Shown: positions 22,332-34,068 of the stretch, in pieces
How positions within the stretch are numbered: position 1 is the first letter of the stretch
How the letters are laid out: each line of letters begins with the position of its first letter
From: Pleurodeles waltl
Taxonomy: Eukaryota > Chordata > Amphibia > Caudata > Salamandridae
Assembly: GCF_031143425.1 (NCBI RefSeq)
Contig: NC_090440.1
Coordinates: 1,271,791,123 to 1,271,855,122 of the forward strand
DNA: 64,000 nucleotides
Direction: 5' to 3'
Program-made: the position numbers and the translations under genes
The notes under the pieces: generated by a model
Told to the model about the DNA's origin: nothing
The model's database searches: none
What the model saw: the letters and a program-made list of their open reading frames with translations, nothing else

Positions 22332-25300
22332 TGTAGGAGGCTCGCCTGGTTTGTAGTGGGTACCAAGGGGTACTTACACTCTGTCCCAGGTCCAGTTATC
22401 CCTTATTAGTGTCGAAGAGGTGTTTCTAGCAGCTTAGGCTGATAGAAGGTAGCTACAGCAGAGCAGCTTAGGCTGAACTAGGAGACATGTAAAGCTCCTA
22501 CTATACCACTGGTGTCATATGCACAATATCATAAGAAAACACAATACACCGATATACTAAAATAAAGATACTTTATTTTTATGACAATATGCCAAAAGTA
22601 TCTCAGTGAGTACCCTCAGTATGAGGATGCCAAATACACACAAGATATATGTACACAATACTAAAAATATGCAGTAATAGGAAAAGGAAGTAATGCAAGC
22701 AGTGTAAAGTTACAATAGCTTGCAATAGGAGCACATAGGTATAGGGGCAACACAAACCATATACTCCAAAAGTCGAATGCGAACCACGAATGGACCCCAA
22801 ACCTATGTGAGATTGTAGAGGGTCGCTGGTACTGTAATAAAACAGTGAGGGTTAGAAAAATAGCCCACCCCAAGACCCTGAAAAGTAGGTGTAAAGTCCA
22901 CCTATAACCCCCAGAGAGCACAGAAGTCGTGATAGGGGGATTCTGCAAGGAAAACCAACACCAGCAAAGCAACAATAGTGGATTTCTGGACCTGAGTACC
23001 TGTAAGACAAGGGGACCAAGTCCAAGAGTTGCAACAGTGTCGAGAGTGGGCAGGAGCCCAGGAAATGCCAGCTGAGGGTGCAAGGAAGCTGCCACTGGAT
23101 GGAAGAAGCTTGGTGTTCTGCAAGAACGAAGATGACTAGAAACTTCCCCTTTGGAGGATGGATGTCCCAAGTCATGAAGAAGCTTGCAGAGGTGTTCCCA
23201 TGCAGAAAGACCTCAAACAAGCCTTGCTAGCTGCAAGGGTCGCAGTTAGGGTTTTTTGATGCTGCTGTGGCCCACGAGGGACCAGGATGTCGCCACTTGG
23301 ATGAGGAGACAGAGGGGGCGCCCTGCAAGTCAGGGAGCCCTCACAGAAGCAGGCAGCACCCGCAGAAGTACCGGAACAGGCACTTGGAAGAGGAGTGAAC
23401 CAGAGTCCACCCGAAGTCAGAAAAGGGAGTCCTGCGACGCCGGAGGACAACTCAGAAGGTTGTGCAATGCAGGTTAGAGTGTCGGGGACCCAGGCTTGGC
23501 TGTGCATGAAGGAAATCCTGGAAGAATGCACAGGAGCCGGAGCAGCTGCAAATCACGTGGTACCCAGCAATGCAGTCTAGCGTGGGGAGGCAAGGACTTA
23601 CCGCTACCAAACTTGGACTGAAGAGTCAGTGGTCTGTGGGAGTCACTTGGACAGAGTTGCTGAGTTCCAGGGACCACGCTCGTCGTGCTGAGAGGGGCCC
23701 CAGAGGACCAGAGATGCAGTCTTTTGTTGCCTGCGGTTGCAAGGGGAAGATTCCGTCGACCCACGGGAGATTTCTTCAGAGCTCCTGGTGCAAGAAGGAG
23801 GCAGGCTACCCCCAGAGCATGCACCACCAGGAAACAGGCGAGAAAGCCAGCAGGATGAAGCGATACAAGGTTGGAGTAGTCGTCTTTGCTACTTTGTTGC
23901 AGTTTTGCAGGCGTCCTGAGCAGTCAGCGGTCGATCCTTTGGCAGAAGGTGAAGAGGGAGATGCAGAGGAACTCTGATGAGCTCTTGCATTCGGTATCTG
24001 AAGAATTCCCCAAAGCAGAGGCCCTAAATAGCCAGAAAAAGAGGTTTGGCTACCTAGGAAGGAGGATAGACTAGTAAGAAAGGTAAGATCCTATCAGAAG
24101 GAGTCTCTGGCATCACCTGCTGGCACTGGCCACTCAGAGCAGCCCAGTGTGCCAGCAACACCTCTGTTTCCAAGATGGCAGAGGTCTGGAGAACACTGGA
24201 GGAGCTCTGGGCAACTCCCCTGGGAGGTGCAGGTCAGGGGAGTGGTCACTCCCCTTTCCTTTGTCCAGTATCGCACCAGAGCAGGGCTGGGGGATCCCTG
24301 AACTGGTGTAGACTGGCTTATGCAGAGATGGGCACCATCTGTGCCCATCAAAGCATTTCCAGTGGCTGGGGGAGGCTACTCCTCCCCAGCCCTGACACCT
24401 TTTTCCAAAGGGAGAGGGTGTAACACCCTCTCTCTGAGGAAGTCCTTTGTTCTGCCTTCCTGGGCCAGGCCTGGCTGGACCCCAGGATGGCAGAAACCTG
24501 TCTGAGGGGTTGGCAGCAGAAGCAGCTGCAGTGAAACCCCGGGAAAGACAGTTTGGCAGTACCCGGGTCTGTGCTAGAGACTCGGGGGATCATGGAATTG
24601 TCTCCCCAATGCTAGAATGGCTTTTGGGTGACAATTCCATGATCTTAAACATGTTACATGGCCATGTTCGGAGTTACCATTGTGACGCTATACATAGGTA
24701 GTGACCTATGTATTGTGCACGCGTAAAATGGTGTCCCCGCACTCACAAAGTCTGGGGAATTTGCCCTGAACGATGTGGGGGCACCTTGGCTAGTGCCAGG
24801 GTGCCCACACACTAAGTAACTTTGCACCCAACCTTCACCAGGTGAAGGTTGGACATATAGGTGACTTATAAGTTACTTATGTGCAGTGTAAAATGGCTGT
24901 GAAATAATGTGGGCATTATTTCACTCAGGCTGCAGTGGCAGGCCTGTGTAAGAATTGTCAGAGCTCCCTATGGGTGGCAAAAGAAATGCTGCAGCCCATA
25001 GGGATCTCCTGGAACCCCAATACCCTGGGTACCTCAGTACCATATACTAGGGAATTATAAGGGTGTTCCAGTATGCCAATGTGAATTAGTAAAATTGATC
25101 ATTAGCCTGTTAGTGACAATTTGTAAAGAAGAGAGAGCATAACCACTGAGGTTCTGGTTAGCAGAGCCTCAGTGAGACAGTTAGGCATCACACAGGGAAC
25201 ACATACATATAGGCCACAAACCTATGAGCACTGGGGTTCTGGCTAGCAGGGTCCCAGTGACACATAGCAAACATACGGAAAACATAGGGTTTTCACTATG

Positions 25301-25415
25301 AGCACTGGGCCCTGGATAGCAGGATCCCAGTGAGACAGTGAAAACACCCTGACATATACTCACAAACAGGTCAAAAGTGGGGGTAACAAGGCTAGAAAGA
25401 GGCTACTTTCTCACA
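22332..25415 (-). repeat. LTR 3 of tandem array (3084 bp; 5' LTR in coding sense)
   Basis: TGTAGGAGGCTCGC...CTTTCTCACA, followed by GCTTT. It carries the 178-bp segment lacking in LTR 1. It is the most diverged copy by eye: its 57-nt hairpin (24588-24644) has several arm mismatches (GCTAGAATGGCTTTTGG in the centre). U3-edge palindromes at 25145-25345. Confidence 0.9.
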
Positions 25416-25420
25416 GCTTT
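25416..25420 (+). repeat. Target site duplication GCTTT, right copy
   Basis: Exact copy of 10457-10461. Confidence 0.85.
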
Positions 25421-26600
25421 GTTTCCTGCTTTTTATACCAGGGTTCCTGCTGTTGCTGATGGAAGATGACTAAGGTTGTGCTAGAGCACTCACCTCTTCT
25501 TTCCGTTGTTTTTCACGTTATGAATTATTTATGTTGACTTGCCCATTTTTTCTTATCAATAATTCCCGGGTGATTTGACCCTATTTACAGTGGGTTCATT
25601 GAAGGTTCATCCTGCTGTTGGTTAGCGCCCTTGTCAAGAAATATTAAGAAAAGAAATTGAGATGATTTATTATCATTCAATTGTAATGTTCATGAGATTT
25701 TGTCATCCAAAGTTTTTTTTAATCATCTTTACTTTTCTTTGTCTCTAGTAAACTACATGACTGTTGGAGAGTTTGCCCTGGTTGGGCCCTCAATGGATGC
25801 CCCACTCTCAACTTTATCGGTGTTTGGATATGAAGCTGATGTTTCTACTAATGTCATCAAGTTGATTTTGTTCCAGATTTTTTTTTTTGAACAATATGGA
25901 GCTGTCTCCTGGCTTCAATTAATACATCATCACTGTGGTCCTCTAACTCAATTAAAATAGGAAAACAATGATTATTTGATCCCTTTAGATGATGGAATGA
26001 AAGTGATAATAAGATATACAGCTTGTCTACTATTGGTGCGCATGCTCAATTTGGCATTAAATTATGTGGAGTGCGAAAGTTATGTGAGGTGGGGCCATTT
26101 ATCATGTCTTCTATTTTGCTAATTTTAGTCTCCATGTTTGTCATGCTTAGGCAAGTGATTGCATTAGATTGACCTGGAGATTAAGCTTATGCATTTGCCA
26201 GGTTAGTGCGTTTGTTTGTGCAATAAGGGTTGAATTATTACTAGTTACGTTTGCACCAGCATCTGACTGTTACTTGGAGTCAGAGGCCTGTGCAGTGCAC
26301 CCTTCATTTGATTCAGTACACTCAATTTCATCTAAAAGTTTAACATCTGTATCGTTGAAGGCAAAATTGCCTGTAATATTTGTAATCATAGTTCTATTCA
26401 CTATGTTGGACACACAAGATACTGAAGTTGACAAGAGATCTATTATTGTGATATCTGCTATAGTTATGGTTTCAGTGAACCTGCGCTGTGGTTTTCACTG
26501 TTTTACAGTGTCAGAGATAGAGGTGAGCTTTTTATGTTCCATCTCCTGTGTTCTTTGGTTAGCTCTAAAAAAAACATCTTGAGAAATGTAGACACTGATT
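25421..26600 (-). pseudogene. Decayed LINE ORF1, 5' part
   Basis: Minus-strand reading gives open stretches such as TVETSASYPNTDKVESGAS-like and DVKLLDEIECTESNEGCTAQASDS, interrupted by stops. Polar, Ser/Thr/Asn-rich, no named domain. It continues at 10461 beyond the LTR array, as the shared GCTTT duplication shows. The 5' limit of the old LINE is not resolved. The 137-codon plus-strand ORF here is treated as a shadow. Confidence 0.4.
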
Positions 26601-26734
26601 ACAAGGTGTTTTGTTGATGTTGCCCTGTGGCTCAAACAGCTTCTGAAGATTTCTTTTTTTTCCTGTGACTATAAACCACTTTCACTTGTTGAAAGTGGAG
26701 AGTGGGGTATCCATTGAGGGGCCAACCAGGGCAA
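26601..26734. other. Unassigned flank
   Basis: Nothing recognised. A short self-complementary pair CCACTTTCACTTGTTGAAAGTGG lies near 26675-26697. Confidence 0.4.
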
Positions 26735-26934
26735 ACTCTCTATTAGTCAAGTAGTTTGACGCTAATCCTGCAATGCACTGGACTAGTCAAGAATTCTGAC
26801 CCTAGTCCCCTAACTACCACCATGATGTTCCGTATTTTTAACATGGCACACACATGGTGGTATTAGGGGGTCACTAAGGGGCACAAGAAAAGTGGTGCTG
26901 CATTGTGTTCAGTGCCACTTTTCGTAAATATGCC
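26735..26934. repeat. MITE-like element, copy 2 (3' fragment)
   Basis: Shares GACGCTAATCCTGCA, CACACATGGTGGTATTA, AAGTGGTGCTGCA and the terminal TAAATATGCCCC with 58681-59129 in the same orientation. The left half is missing. Confidence 0.6.
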
Positions 26935-28150
26935 CCTGAGTGTTTTGTGTGTTTTGCTCATTCTTCTTATAGGTGCCCTTTTTTGTCTGTCTTGAATGTT
27001 TTATATTGTTAAGCCTCATTTTGAGGATCTTGTGGGCTAGCTTGTAGGATAGCTTCCAACAACCACAGTCACACAGACCTGGGCTTCAGTACATTAACCC
27101 AGATATGAATGTGGAGCAGTGTAAGTAAAGGTTTTACCCCATTACTAACCATATATTAATCAATATGCTAACATGTTCAACTGTGTGTTAATGTGTGTTA
27201 GCAGAATAATTTCACAAATAGGCTATACTCATTTAATCAAAGTGTAATCAATATATGACTTGTAGCATACTTGGAACCATAATTGAGATTTCTAGGTCCT
27301 AAGCCTGACCAAACCTTTGAAAATCTTTCTTGTGTTCTGAGAGTAACATTCTTCTCATTTTACTGTCATGTTTTGTTTTACATTTCAGGTGTCTTATCTC
27401 CTTGGTTAGTTAGAATACACTTTGGTTTATCCTGAGAACTGTTTAGTTAGGGAGCAGTAATTGGAACTTGGCTGCAGACTTACAGTGCATGGGAAAGGGA
27501 GAGCGCCTCCTGTACCAAGCAGACTGGACAATCATTATTTTTTCCAATGACATGGACCTGTGTGTTTCTTTGTTTGATAATGGGAACAATGTGAGTTTAC
27601 CCGCTGTCAGGGGATGGTGTCTCCTGATTGACCCATACCTACGGAGTTGGTGGACTACGTTTCCAGAACCTTCTATTTTATATTAATTGTGTGTTTCTTA
27701 GTATAGTTTAGCAGACCCTGACCTGACTTCACTGAGGGAAGACCTTTCCCAAACTCTGCTCATTTCCCCTGCCCATGGTGTTCATACCTGACCACCTGTA
27801 GGTATTTATCTCTGAACCTTAACTTGGTTCAACAGATGCTGGCATTTTCAGCTTAGAACTTTCTTGTTTCCAGTTCCAAACCATATATAGCTTAGGGAAA
27901 TTCCTTTATTGAACTTACCTATGTTCTGTTTTGTATTCGTGCATCATTATATTTTGTATCTTTTTCTTTATAATATATAAACTTAGATTGCATGACCGAA
28001 TTGATATATCTGCTTATTTAATACATTGATTTACTATTGGACTGATTTGTGACTTTGACTTAATTTGTTAATAACCTTCATGATTTTAACACCACCCTCT
28101 TTGTTGTTTCTGTGGAGCTAAATTGTTTTCACTGTAACAGAAACTTTGTG
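26935..28150 (+). other. Unassigned; possible 5' LTR of decayed endogenous retrovirus
   Basis: AT-rich, no coding motif. Position upstream of gag-like sequence, a TTAATAACCTTCATGATTT...TTTCTGTGG stretch near 28060-28120, and a TATATAGC near 27885 would fit an old retroviral LTR. No second copy was found near 48 kb, so this is weak. Confidence 0.2.
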
Positions 28151-29480
28151 CTGATGCTAGCTACTTTCACACATTTTTGTTCAACAATCAAAGGTCCACA
28201 TGGCCAGTGGCACAATCTGATAGATGATTACATTATGGTTCTAAGGTACAAGAAAGTGCATCAGATCAATTGGTAGCAATGATGATGGTTTGTCACTAAA
28301 GTGTAGGGAGCTAGAAATACACCAGAAAAGATCTAGAACTTGTCCAAGTCCAGTCCATACCCTAAAAGTCAATGGACCAATTTAAAGTATTGGAGGTGTT
28401 TCAGCATTTTTGAAGCCAGTTGCAGTGTTCGAGGAGTAATAATAAGCAAGGTTGTGTGTCACAATCTGTGTGTCTCAAGCTTGTAGTGTCTAGGTTGACG
28501 TTGTGTGTCTTGCAGTATGGTGTCTACTTTAAGTCTGAAAAGGCTGAAAAGCTGGATGGAAGAGCTAATGTGCTTCGTCATGTATTTTTTGCTTATTCAT
28601 GTAAATATATATGGGATAATTATTATAAGACTTGTCGCAGTCCAAGATGTCAGGATAGAAAATAAGAGTATTATTGTTTAACTTGTCTGATAAAACTTTG
28701 TAGTCTCCACTCGTTAAGTACCATTGCCTGCACAATTGAGATAGGGAACTACAACTAAACTGGTGTGAGTGTGCTAATGATGATTGGTGTTGGTAGATTC
28801 TACTGTACAGAGGAGAAGCTTCACTAGTCAAGGTGATTACCCGCTGGTCATAATTTCACATCTGTGTGTGTGATAACGTAGGAAGTGCTATTCCCCATTT
28901 GTCCCATTGTGTGAGTCATAATTTTGAATTGCTTTAGTGGAACAGACATGGTTTATTTGGGTTTTGCTAAGGCATCTTTGCAAAGGTTATTCTTATGTGA
29001 AGAAATCATATTTGAGGGAGAGTCGTTATGAGGTGCTGCATTGTAGGCCATCAGGTGCCACACTGGTATTGTGAAGTTGGTGTGAGTGTGACGCTGCTAT
29101 TGGTCATTGCATCATTACGTGCTACACTGTCAAAGGTTTGCATTGGAAGTGCCGGGCAGAGATGGACACTTATTGTATTTTGATGTGCAGAGAACTATTA
29201 GCTGTCAAAATAAAAATTATTTTCTCCTGCATTTTGAAACCTGCAGCAAAATGAAATGTTTTAGGGTATTAAAGATTTTGTGAGAATGAATGTAAGGATC
29301 CCCGTCCTTGAGGGCAAAGACACTTCTCCAGAATTTACACCAAGTCATTCTATAGCCATCAGTATTGGGCTCCACACATGTATATGGCATAGCCAATGGC
29401 ACAAGATCACTAGAAAAGGAGTCTTGCAATGCCCCTAATATGGTAACTTTAATCTGAATATAATTGACGATTTGAGATTA
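28151..29480. other. Unassigned stretch before gag remnant
   Basis: No feature supported. Short ORFs only (up to 88 codons) without motifs. It could be retroviral leader. Confidence 0.3.
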
Positions 29481-30925
29481 ATGATATATGAAGCCTTCAC
29501 CTAGACAGACACAGTTTGAGGCTTTGAATGCCTGGGAGTGTGCTGCACATGCCAATGATAAGGAGTATCAAATCAGAGCTAAATAGACAGTCTGAAGTTG
29601 GATGGACGCTAAGTGGGATGCTGAGTAACAGGTGTACACAAGAGATATGGTTGAGGGACTCAGAATGTACCCAATACTGACAAATGGCAACCCAAAAAAA
29701 GAAAAAAAGCCGAAAGAGAAGGTCATAGGTGCCCAGTTTGAATCTAGTACTGATAGTGACTCTAGTGATGATTTTCTGGAGGACTTGTCCTCCCGACCAC
29801 CCTCATCCACTGTAGTCTAGCCTTCTGGTGGAGATCCCTCAGATAGAAACAACCATCCCTGTTAGTCCCATTTAGCCTTAGGCAGGAGGACCAACTCTGA
29901 CAGCCCCAGTTTTGACCCCGTCAAATCAGAAGACCCCCACTGTATCAATCCAAAATATTACAGCTACAGCCATGCCAATTCCAGTTGTTATTGCCCATTT
30001 TATAACCGTCCAGACTGCATCTATCCCTATTGTGACTACCCCAAATGCAATCACTCAGGTTTCTGTAGTTTCAAGTTCAACTGCTGGAGTCCCTGCTACC
30101 ACTACTTTCCCCACAACTCAAAATGAACAAGTTGTAATATGAATCCCTAATCCGTTAGTAGAAGCTTTTGTCCTGGAATGTGTCTTTGGCGTTCGGAACC
30201 CCTATTACTCAGGGTGCTACTGGGCTCTTAGACCTAGGAGCACATGCGCGATGGGAGGAAACCTCCACGGGGAGTGGCGACACAGAGGAGGTTAACACTA
30301 GCAGCTCTGAGACTATTAAAAGTTGTTAGGTTAGTTATGCATTGGATGGAATTTGGACATAAACAGGGCCAGACTGTAAACCCAAAGCAGCCCTGGCAAT
30401 TGTCTTGGACCAGCCCCTGCAGGGGAAGAGGGAGGCACAGAGGGGTGAGTAGGGGGGAAGCACTGCCTGGCCCCGGGAGGCTGTTAATGTGTGCTTGCGG
30501 CTTTTGTAACTGGCGGCTGATATTGCAGCTCTGCTGCAAAACTGCCCTCTACTAACAAGACCAGGCCTCAATGCTGCGAAACCACCCGCACCCTTCCAGC
30601 CTGCTGAGGAAATGCCCAATGTACATTATGGCTAGTCTGGCCCTGGACATAAGGTTTCTAGATGGGTACCATGAAGAGGTGGTACAGCTCCTAAGTAAGA
30701 AAATCTCTCAGCAAGGTGTGAAGACACATGAGAGATTGCCAAAATTAGAACATTCATAACATATTGGTCTATCTAAGAGCCAGGGCTTACAGAAGAGTTT
30801 TAGGATAATGTGGATGAGAAAATAATCCATAATCTGAGGACTCCTGGGTTGAAAGTACACATTAAGGAATTAGTTATGCGCATACAAAAGTGGAGTAATC
30901 TAGATAAAATTAGAGATACATGGAC
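29481..30925 (+). pseudogene. Decayed endogenous retrovirus gag
   Basis: Plus-strand fragments in several frames: FEALNAWECAAHANDKEY near 29510, an acidic segment FESSTDSDSSDDFLEDL at 29740-29800, a Pro/Thr/Val-rich stretch to about 30140, then EEVVQLLSKKISQQG (from about 30673) and IHNLRTPGLKVHIKELV up to 30920. Order and composition suit a retroviral matrix/p12-like/capsid region. Assignment rests chiefly on the retroviral pol on the same strand at 44212-48150, beyond a composite repeat inserted in between. Broken by stops, frameshifts and a 282-bp hAT-like insertion. Confidence 0.5.
30364..30645. mobile_element. hAT-like MITE (282 bp)
   Basis: Perfect 12-bp inverted ends CAGGGCCAGACT / AGTCTGGCCCTG, flanked by 8-bp duplications GACATAAA (30356-30363) and GACATAAG (30646-30653). 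CAGGG-type ends and an 8-bp duplication are typical of hAT elements. It interrupts the gag remnant. Non-coding. Confidence 0.85.
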
Positions 30926-31987
30926 TAACCCCTTCGCTGCCAGGCCTTTTCCCCGTCCTGTGCCAAGCCTATTTTTGGCTATTTGGGGCAGTTCGCGCTT
31001 AGGCCCTCATAACATTTTGTCCACATAAACTAGCCAAGCCAAATTTGCGTCCTTTTTTTCCAACATCCTAGGGATTCTAGAGGTACCCAGACTTTGTGGG
31101 TTCCCCAGAAGGAGGCCAAGAAATTAGCCAAAATACAGTGAAAATTTAGTTTTTTTTAAAAAAATGGGAAAAAGGGACTGCAGAAGAAGGCTTGTGGTTT
31201 TCTCCCTGAAAATGGCATCAACAAAGGGTTTGTGGTGCTAAAATCACCCGCTTTCCAGCTTTCAGTACCAGGCAGACTTGAATCAGAAAACCCAATTTTT
31301 CAACACAATTTTGGCATTTTACTAGGACATACCGATTTTTTGTGCTTTCAGCCTCCTTCCAGTCAGTGACAGAAATGGGCATGAAACCAATGCTGGATCC
31401 CAGAAACCGCAACATTTCTGTAAAGAAGACAAAATTCTGAATTCAGCAAGGGGTAATTTGTGTAGATCCTACAAGGGTTTCCTACAGAAAATAACAACTG
31501 AAAAAGAAAAATATTGAAATTAAGGTGAAAAAAACATCAATTTTTCTCTACGTTTTACTCTGTAACTTTTTCCTGCAATGTCAGATTTTCGAAAGCAATA
31601 TACCGTTACGTCTGCTGGACTCCTCTGGTTGCGGGGATATATAGGGCTTGTAGGTTCATAGGTACCCAGAGCCAATAAATGAGCAGCACCCTGCAGTGCG
31701 CTTTCATTCTATACCGGGTATACAGCAATTCATTTGCTGAAATATAAAGAGTGAAAAACAGCTATCAAGAAAACCTTTGTATTTCCAATAAGGGCACAAG
31801 ATAAGGTGTTGAGGAGCAGTGGTTATTTGCACATCTCTGAATTCTGGGGTGACCATACTAGCATGTGAATTACAGGGCATTTCTCAAATAGATGTCTATT
31901 TACATACTCTCTTATATTTGGAAGGAGAAAATGTAGAGAAATACAAGGGGCAACAACACTTGTTTTGCTAATCTATGTTCCCCTAAG
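30926..31987. repeat. Left arm of composite repeat (non-tandem)
   Basis: Single-copy within the window. It contains distinctive runs such as TTTGGGGCAGTTCGCGCTT and AACATCCTAGGGATTCTAG. It leads into the first tandem unit through CTATGTTCCCCTAAGTC, which resembles the unit junction CAGCGTTCCCCCAAGTC. No coding potential seen. Confidence 0.7.
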
Positions 31988-34045
31988 TCTCCCGATAAAA
32001 ATGATACCTCACTTGTGTGGGTAGGCCTACCGCCCGTGACAGGAAGCGCCCCAAAACACAACGTGGACACATCACATTTTTAAAAAGAAAACAGAGGTGT
32101 TTTTTGCAAAGTGCCTACCTGTAGATTTTGGCCTCTAGCCCAGCCGGCACATAGGGAAACCTGCCAAACCTCTGCATTTTTGAAAACTAGAGACCTAGGG
32201 GAATCCAAGATGGGGTGACTTGTGGGGCTCTGACCATGTTCTGTTACCCAGAATCATTCGCAAACCTCAAACTTTGGCTGAAAAAACAAGTTTTCCTCAC
32301 ATTTCGGTGACAGAAAGTTCTGGAATCAGAGAGGAGCCACAAATTTTCTTCCACCCAGCGTTCCCCCAAGTCTCCCGATAAAAATTATGCCTCACTTGTG
32401 TGGGTAGGCCTAGCGCCCGCGACAGGAAATGCCCCAAAACGCAACGTGGACATATCAAATTTTTTTAAAGAAAACAGAGGTGTTTAATGCAAAGTGCCTA
32501 CCTGTAGATTTTGGCCTCTAGCTCAGCCGGCACCTAGGGAAACCTACCAAACCTGTGCATTTTTTTAAACTAGAGACCTAGGGGAATCCAAGATGGGGTG
32601 ACTTGTGGGGCTCTGACCAGGTTCTGTTACCCAGAATCCTTTGCAAACCTCAACATTTGGCTAAAAAACACATTTTCCTCACATTTCGATGACAGAAAGT
32701 TCTGGAATCTGAGAGGAGCCACAAATTTCCTTCAACCCAGCGTTCCCCCAAGTCTCCCGATAAAAATGATACCTCACTTGTGAGGGTAGGCCTAGCGCCC
32801 GTGACAGGAAATGCCCCAAACCACAACGTGGACACATCACATTTTTTGAAAGAAAACAGGGGTGTTTTTTGCAAAGTGCCTACCTGTAGATTTTGGCCTC
32901 TAGCTCAGCCGGCACCTAGGGAAACCTACCAAACCTGTGCATTTATGAAAACTAGAGACCTAGGGGAATCCAAGATGGGGTGACTTGTGGGGCTCTGACC
33001 AGGTTCTGTTCCCCAGAATCCTTTGCAAACCTCAAAATTTGGCTAAAAAAACAAGTTTTCCTCACATTTCGGTGACAGAAAGTTCTGGAATCTGAGAGGA
33101 GCCACAAATTTCCTTCCACCCAGCGTTCCCCCAAGTTTCCCGATAAAAATGATACCTCACTTGTGTGGGTAGGCCTAGCGCCCGTGACAGGAAATGCCCC
33201 AAAACACAACGTGGACACATCACATATTTTGAAAGAAAACAGAGGTGTTTTTTGCAAAGTGCCTACCTGTAGATTTTGGCCTCTAGCTCAGCCGGCACCT
33301 AGGGAAACCTACCAAACCTGTGCATTTTTGAAAACTACAGACCTAGGGGAATCCAAGATGGGGGGACTTGTGGGGCTCTGACCAGGTTCTGTTACCCAGA
33401 ATCCTTTGCAAACCTCAAAATGTGGCTAAAAAACACATTTTCCTCACATTTCGGTGACAGAAAGTTCTGGAATCTGAGAGGAGCCACAAATTTCCATCCA
33501 CCCAGCGTTCCCCCAAGTCTCCCGATAAAAATGGTACCTCACTTGTGTGGGTAGGCCTAGCGCCCGTGACAGGAAATGCCCCAAAACACAACGTGGACAT
33601 ATCAAATTGTTTGAAAGAAAACAGAGGTGTTTTTTGCAAAGTGCCTACCTGTAGATTTTGGCCTCCAGCTCAGCCGGCACCTAAGGAAACCTACCAAACC
33701 TGTGCATTTTTGAAAACTAGAGACCTAGGGGAATCCAAGATGGGGGGACTTGTGGGGCTCTGACCAGGTTCTGTTACCCAGAATCCTTTGCAAACCTCAA
33801 AATTTGGCTAAAAAACACATTTTCCTCACATTTTGGTGACAGAAAGTTCTGGAATCTGAGAGGAGCCACAAATTTCCGTCCACCCAGCGTTCCCCCAAGT
33901 CTCCCGATAAAAATGATACCTCACTTGTGTGGGTAGGCCTAGCGCCCGCAACAGGAGATGGCCCAAAACACAATGTGAACACATCACATTTTTTCATAGA
34001 AAACAGTGCCTACCTGTGGATTTTGGCCTCTAGCTCAGCCGGCCC
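31988..34045. repeat. 382-bp tandem array, five full units plus a partial
   Basis: The marker TCTCCCGATAAAAAT (one TTTCCCG variant) starts units at 31988, 32371, 32753, 33136, 33518 and 33900, spacing 382-383. Units differ at scattered positions. The last is cut after AGCTCAGCCGGC, where the sequence turns into the hairpin array. ORFs of 61-117 codons repeat with the period and are not genes. Confidence 0.95.
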
Positions 34046-34057
34046 CAGGGGGTGCAG

Positions 34058-34068
34058 AAATGGCCTAA
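34058..34068 (+). repeat. LINE target site duplication, left (AAATGGCCTAA)
   Basis: Identical 11 bases recur at 42438-42448. AAATGGCCTAA is a standard part of the GC-rich monomer (GGGGCAGAAATGGCCTAA). Confidence 0.85.

Larger units (their letters stand above)
10462..25415 (-). mobile_element. Tandem Gypsy-type array: LTR-internal-LTR-internal-LTR
   Basis: Three LTRs (10462-13361, 16307-19380, 22332-25415) alternate with two near-identical internal parts (13362-16306, 19381-22331). The coding direction is minus, so the functional 5' side is on the right. One GCTTT duplication flanks the whole array and no duplication-like pentamer separates the units. Internals carry gag plus protease only, and integrase, RT and RNase H are absent. 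The SCAN-like capsid domain points to the Gmr1-like branch of Ty3/Gypsy. The LTRs are unusually long, at about 3 kb. Copies differ by a few percent by eye, implying recent formation. Confidence 0.9.

Noticed and set aside
31988..34045. CRISPR-like regularly spaced repeats
   Set aside because: Units are contiguous 382-bp tandem copies with no unique spacers, in a vertebrate context.
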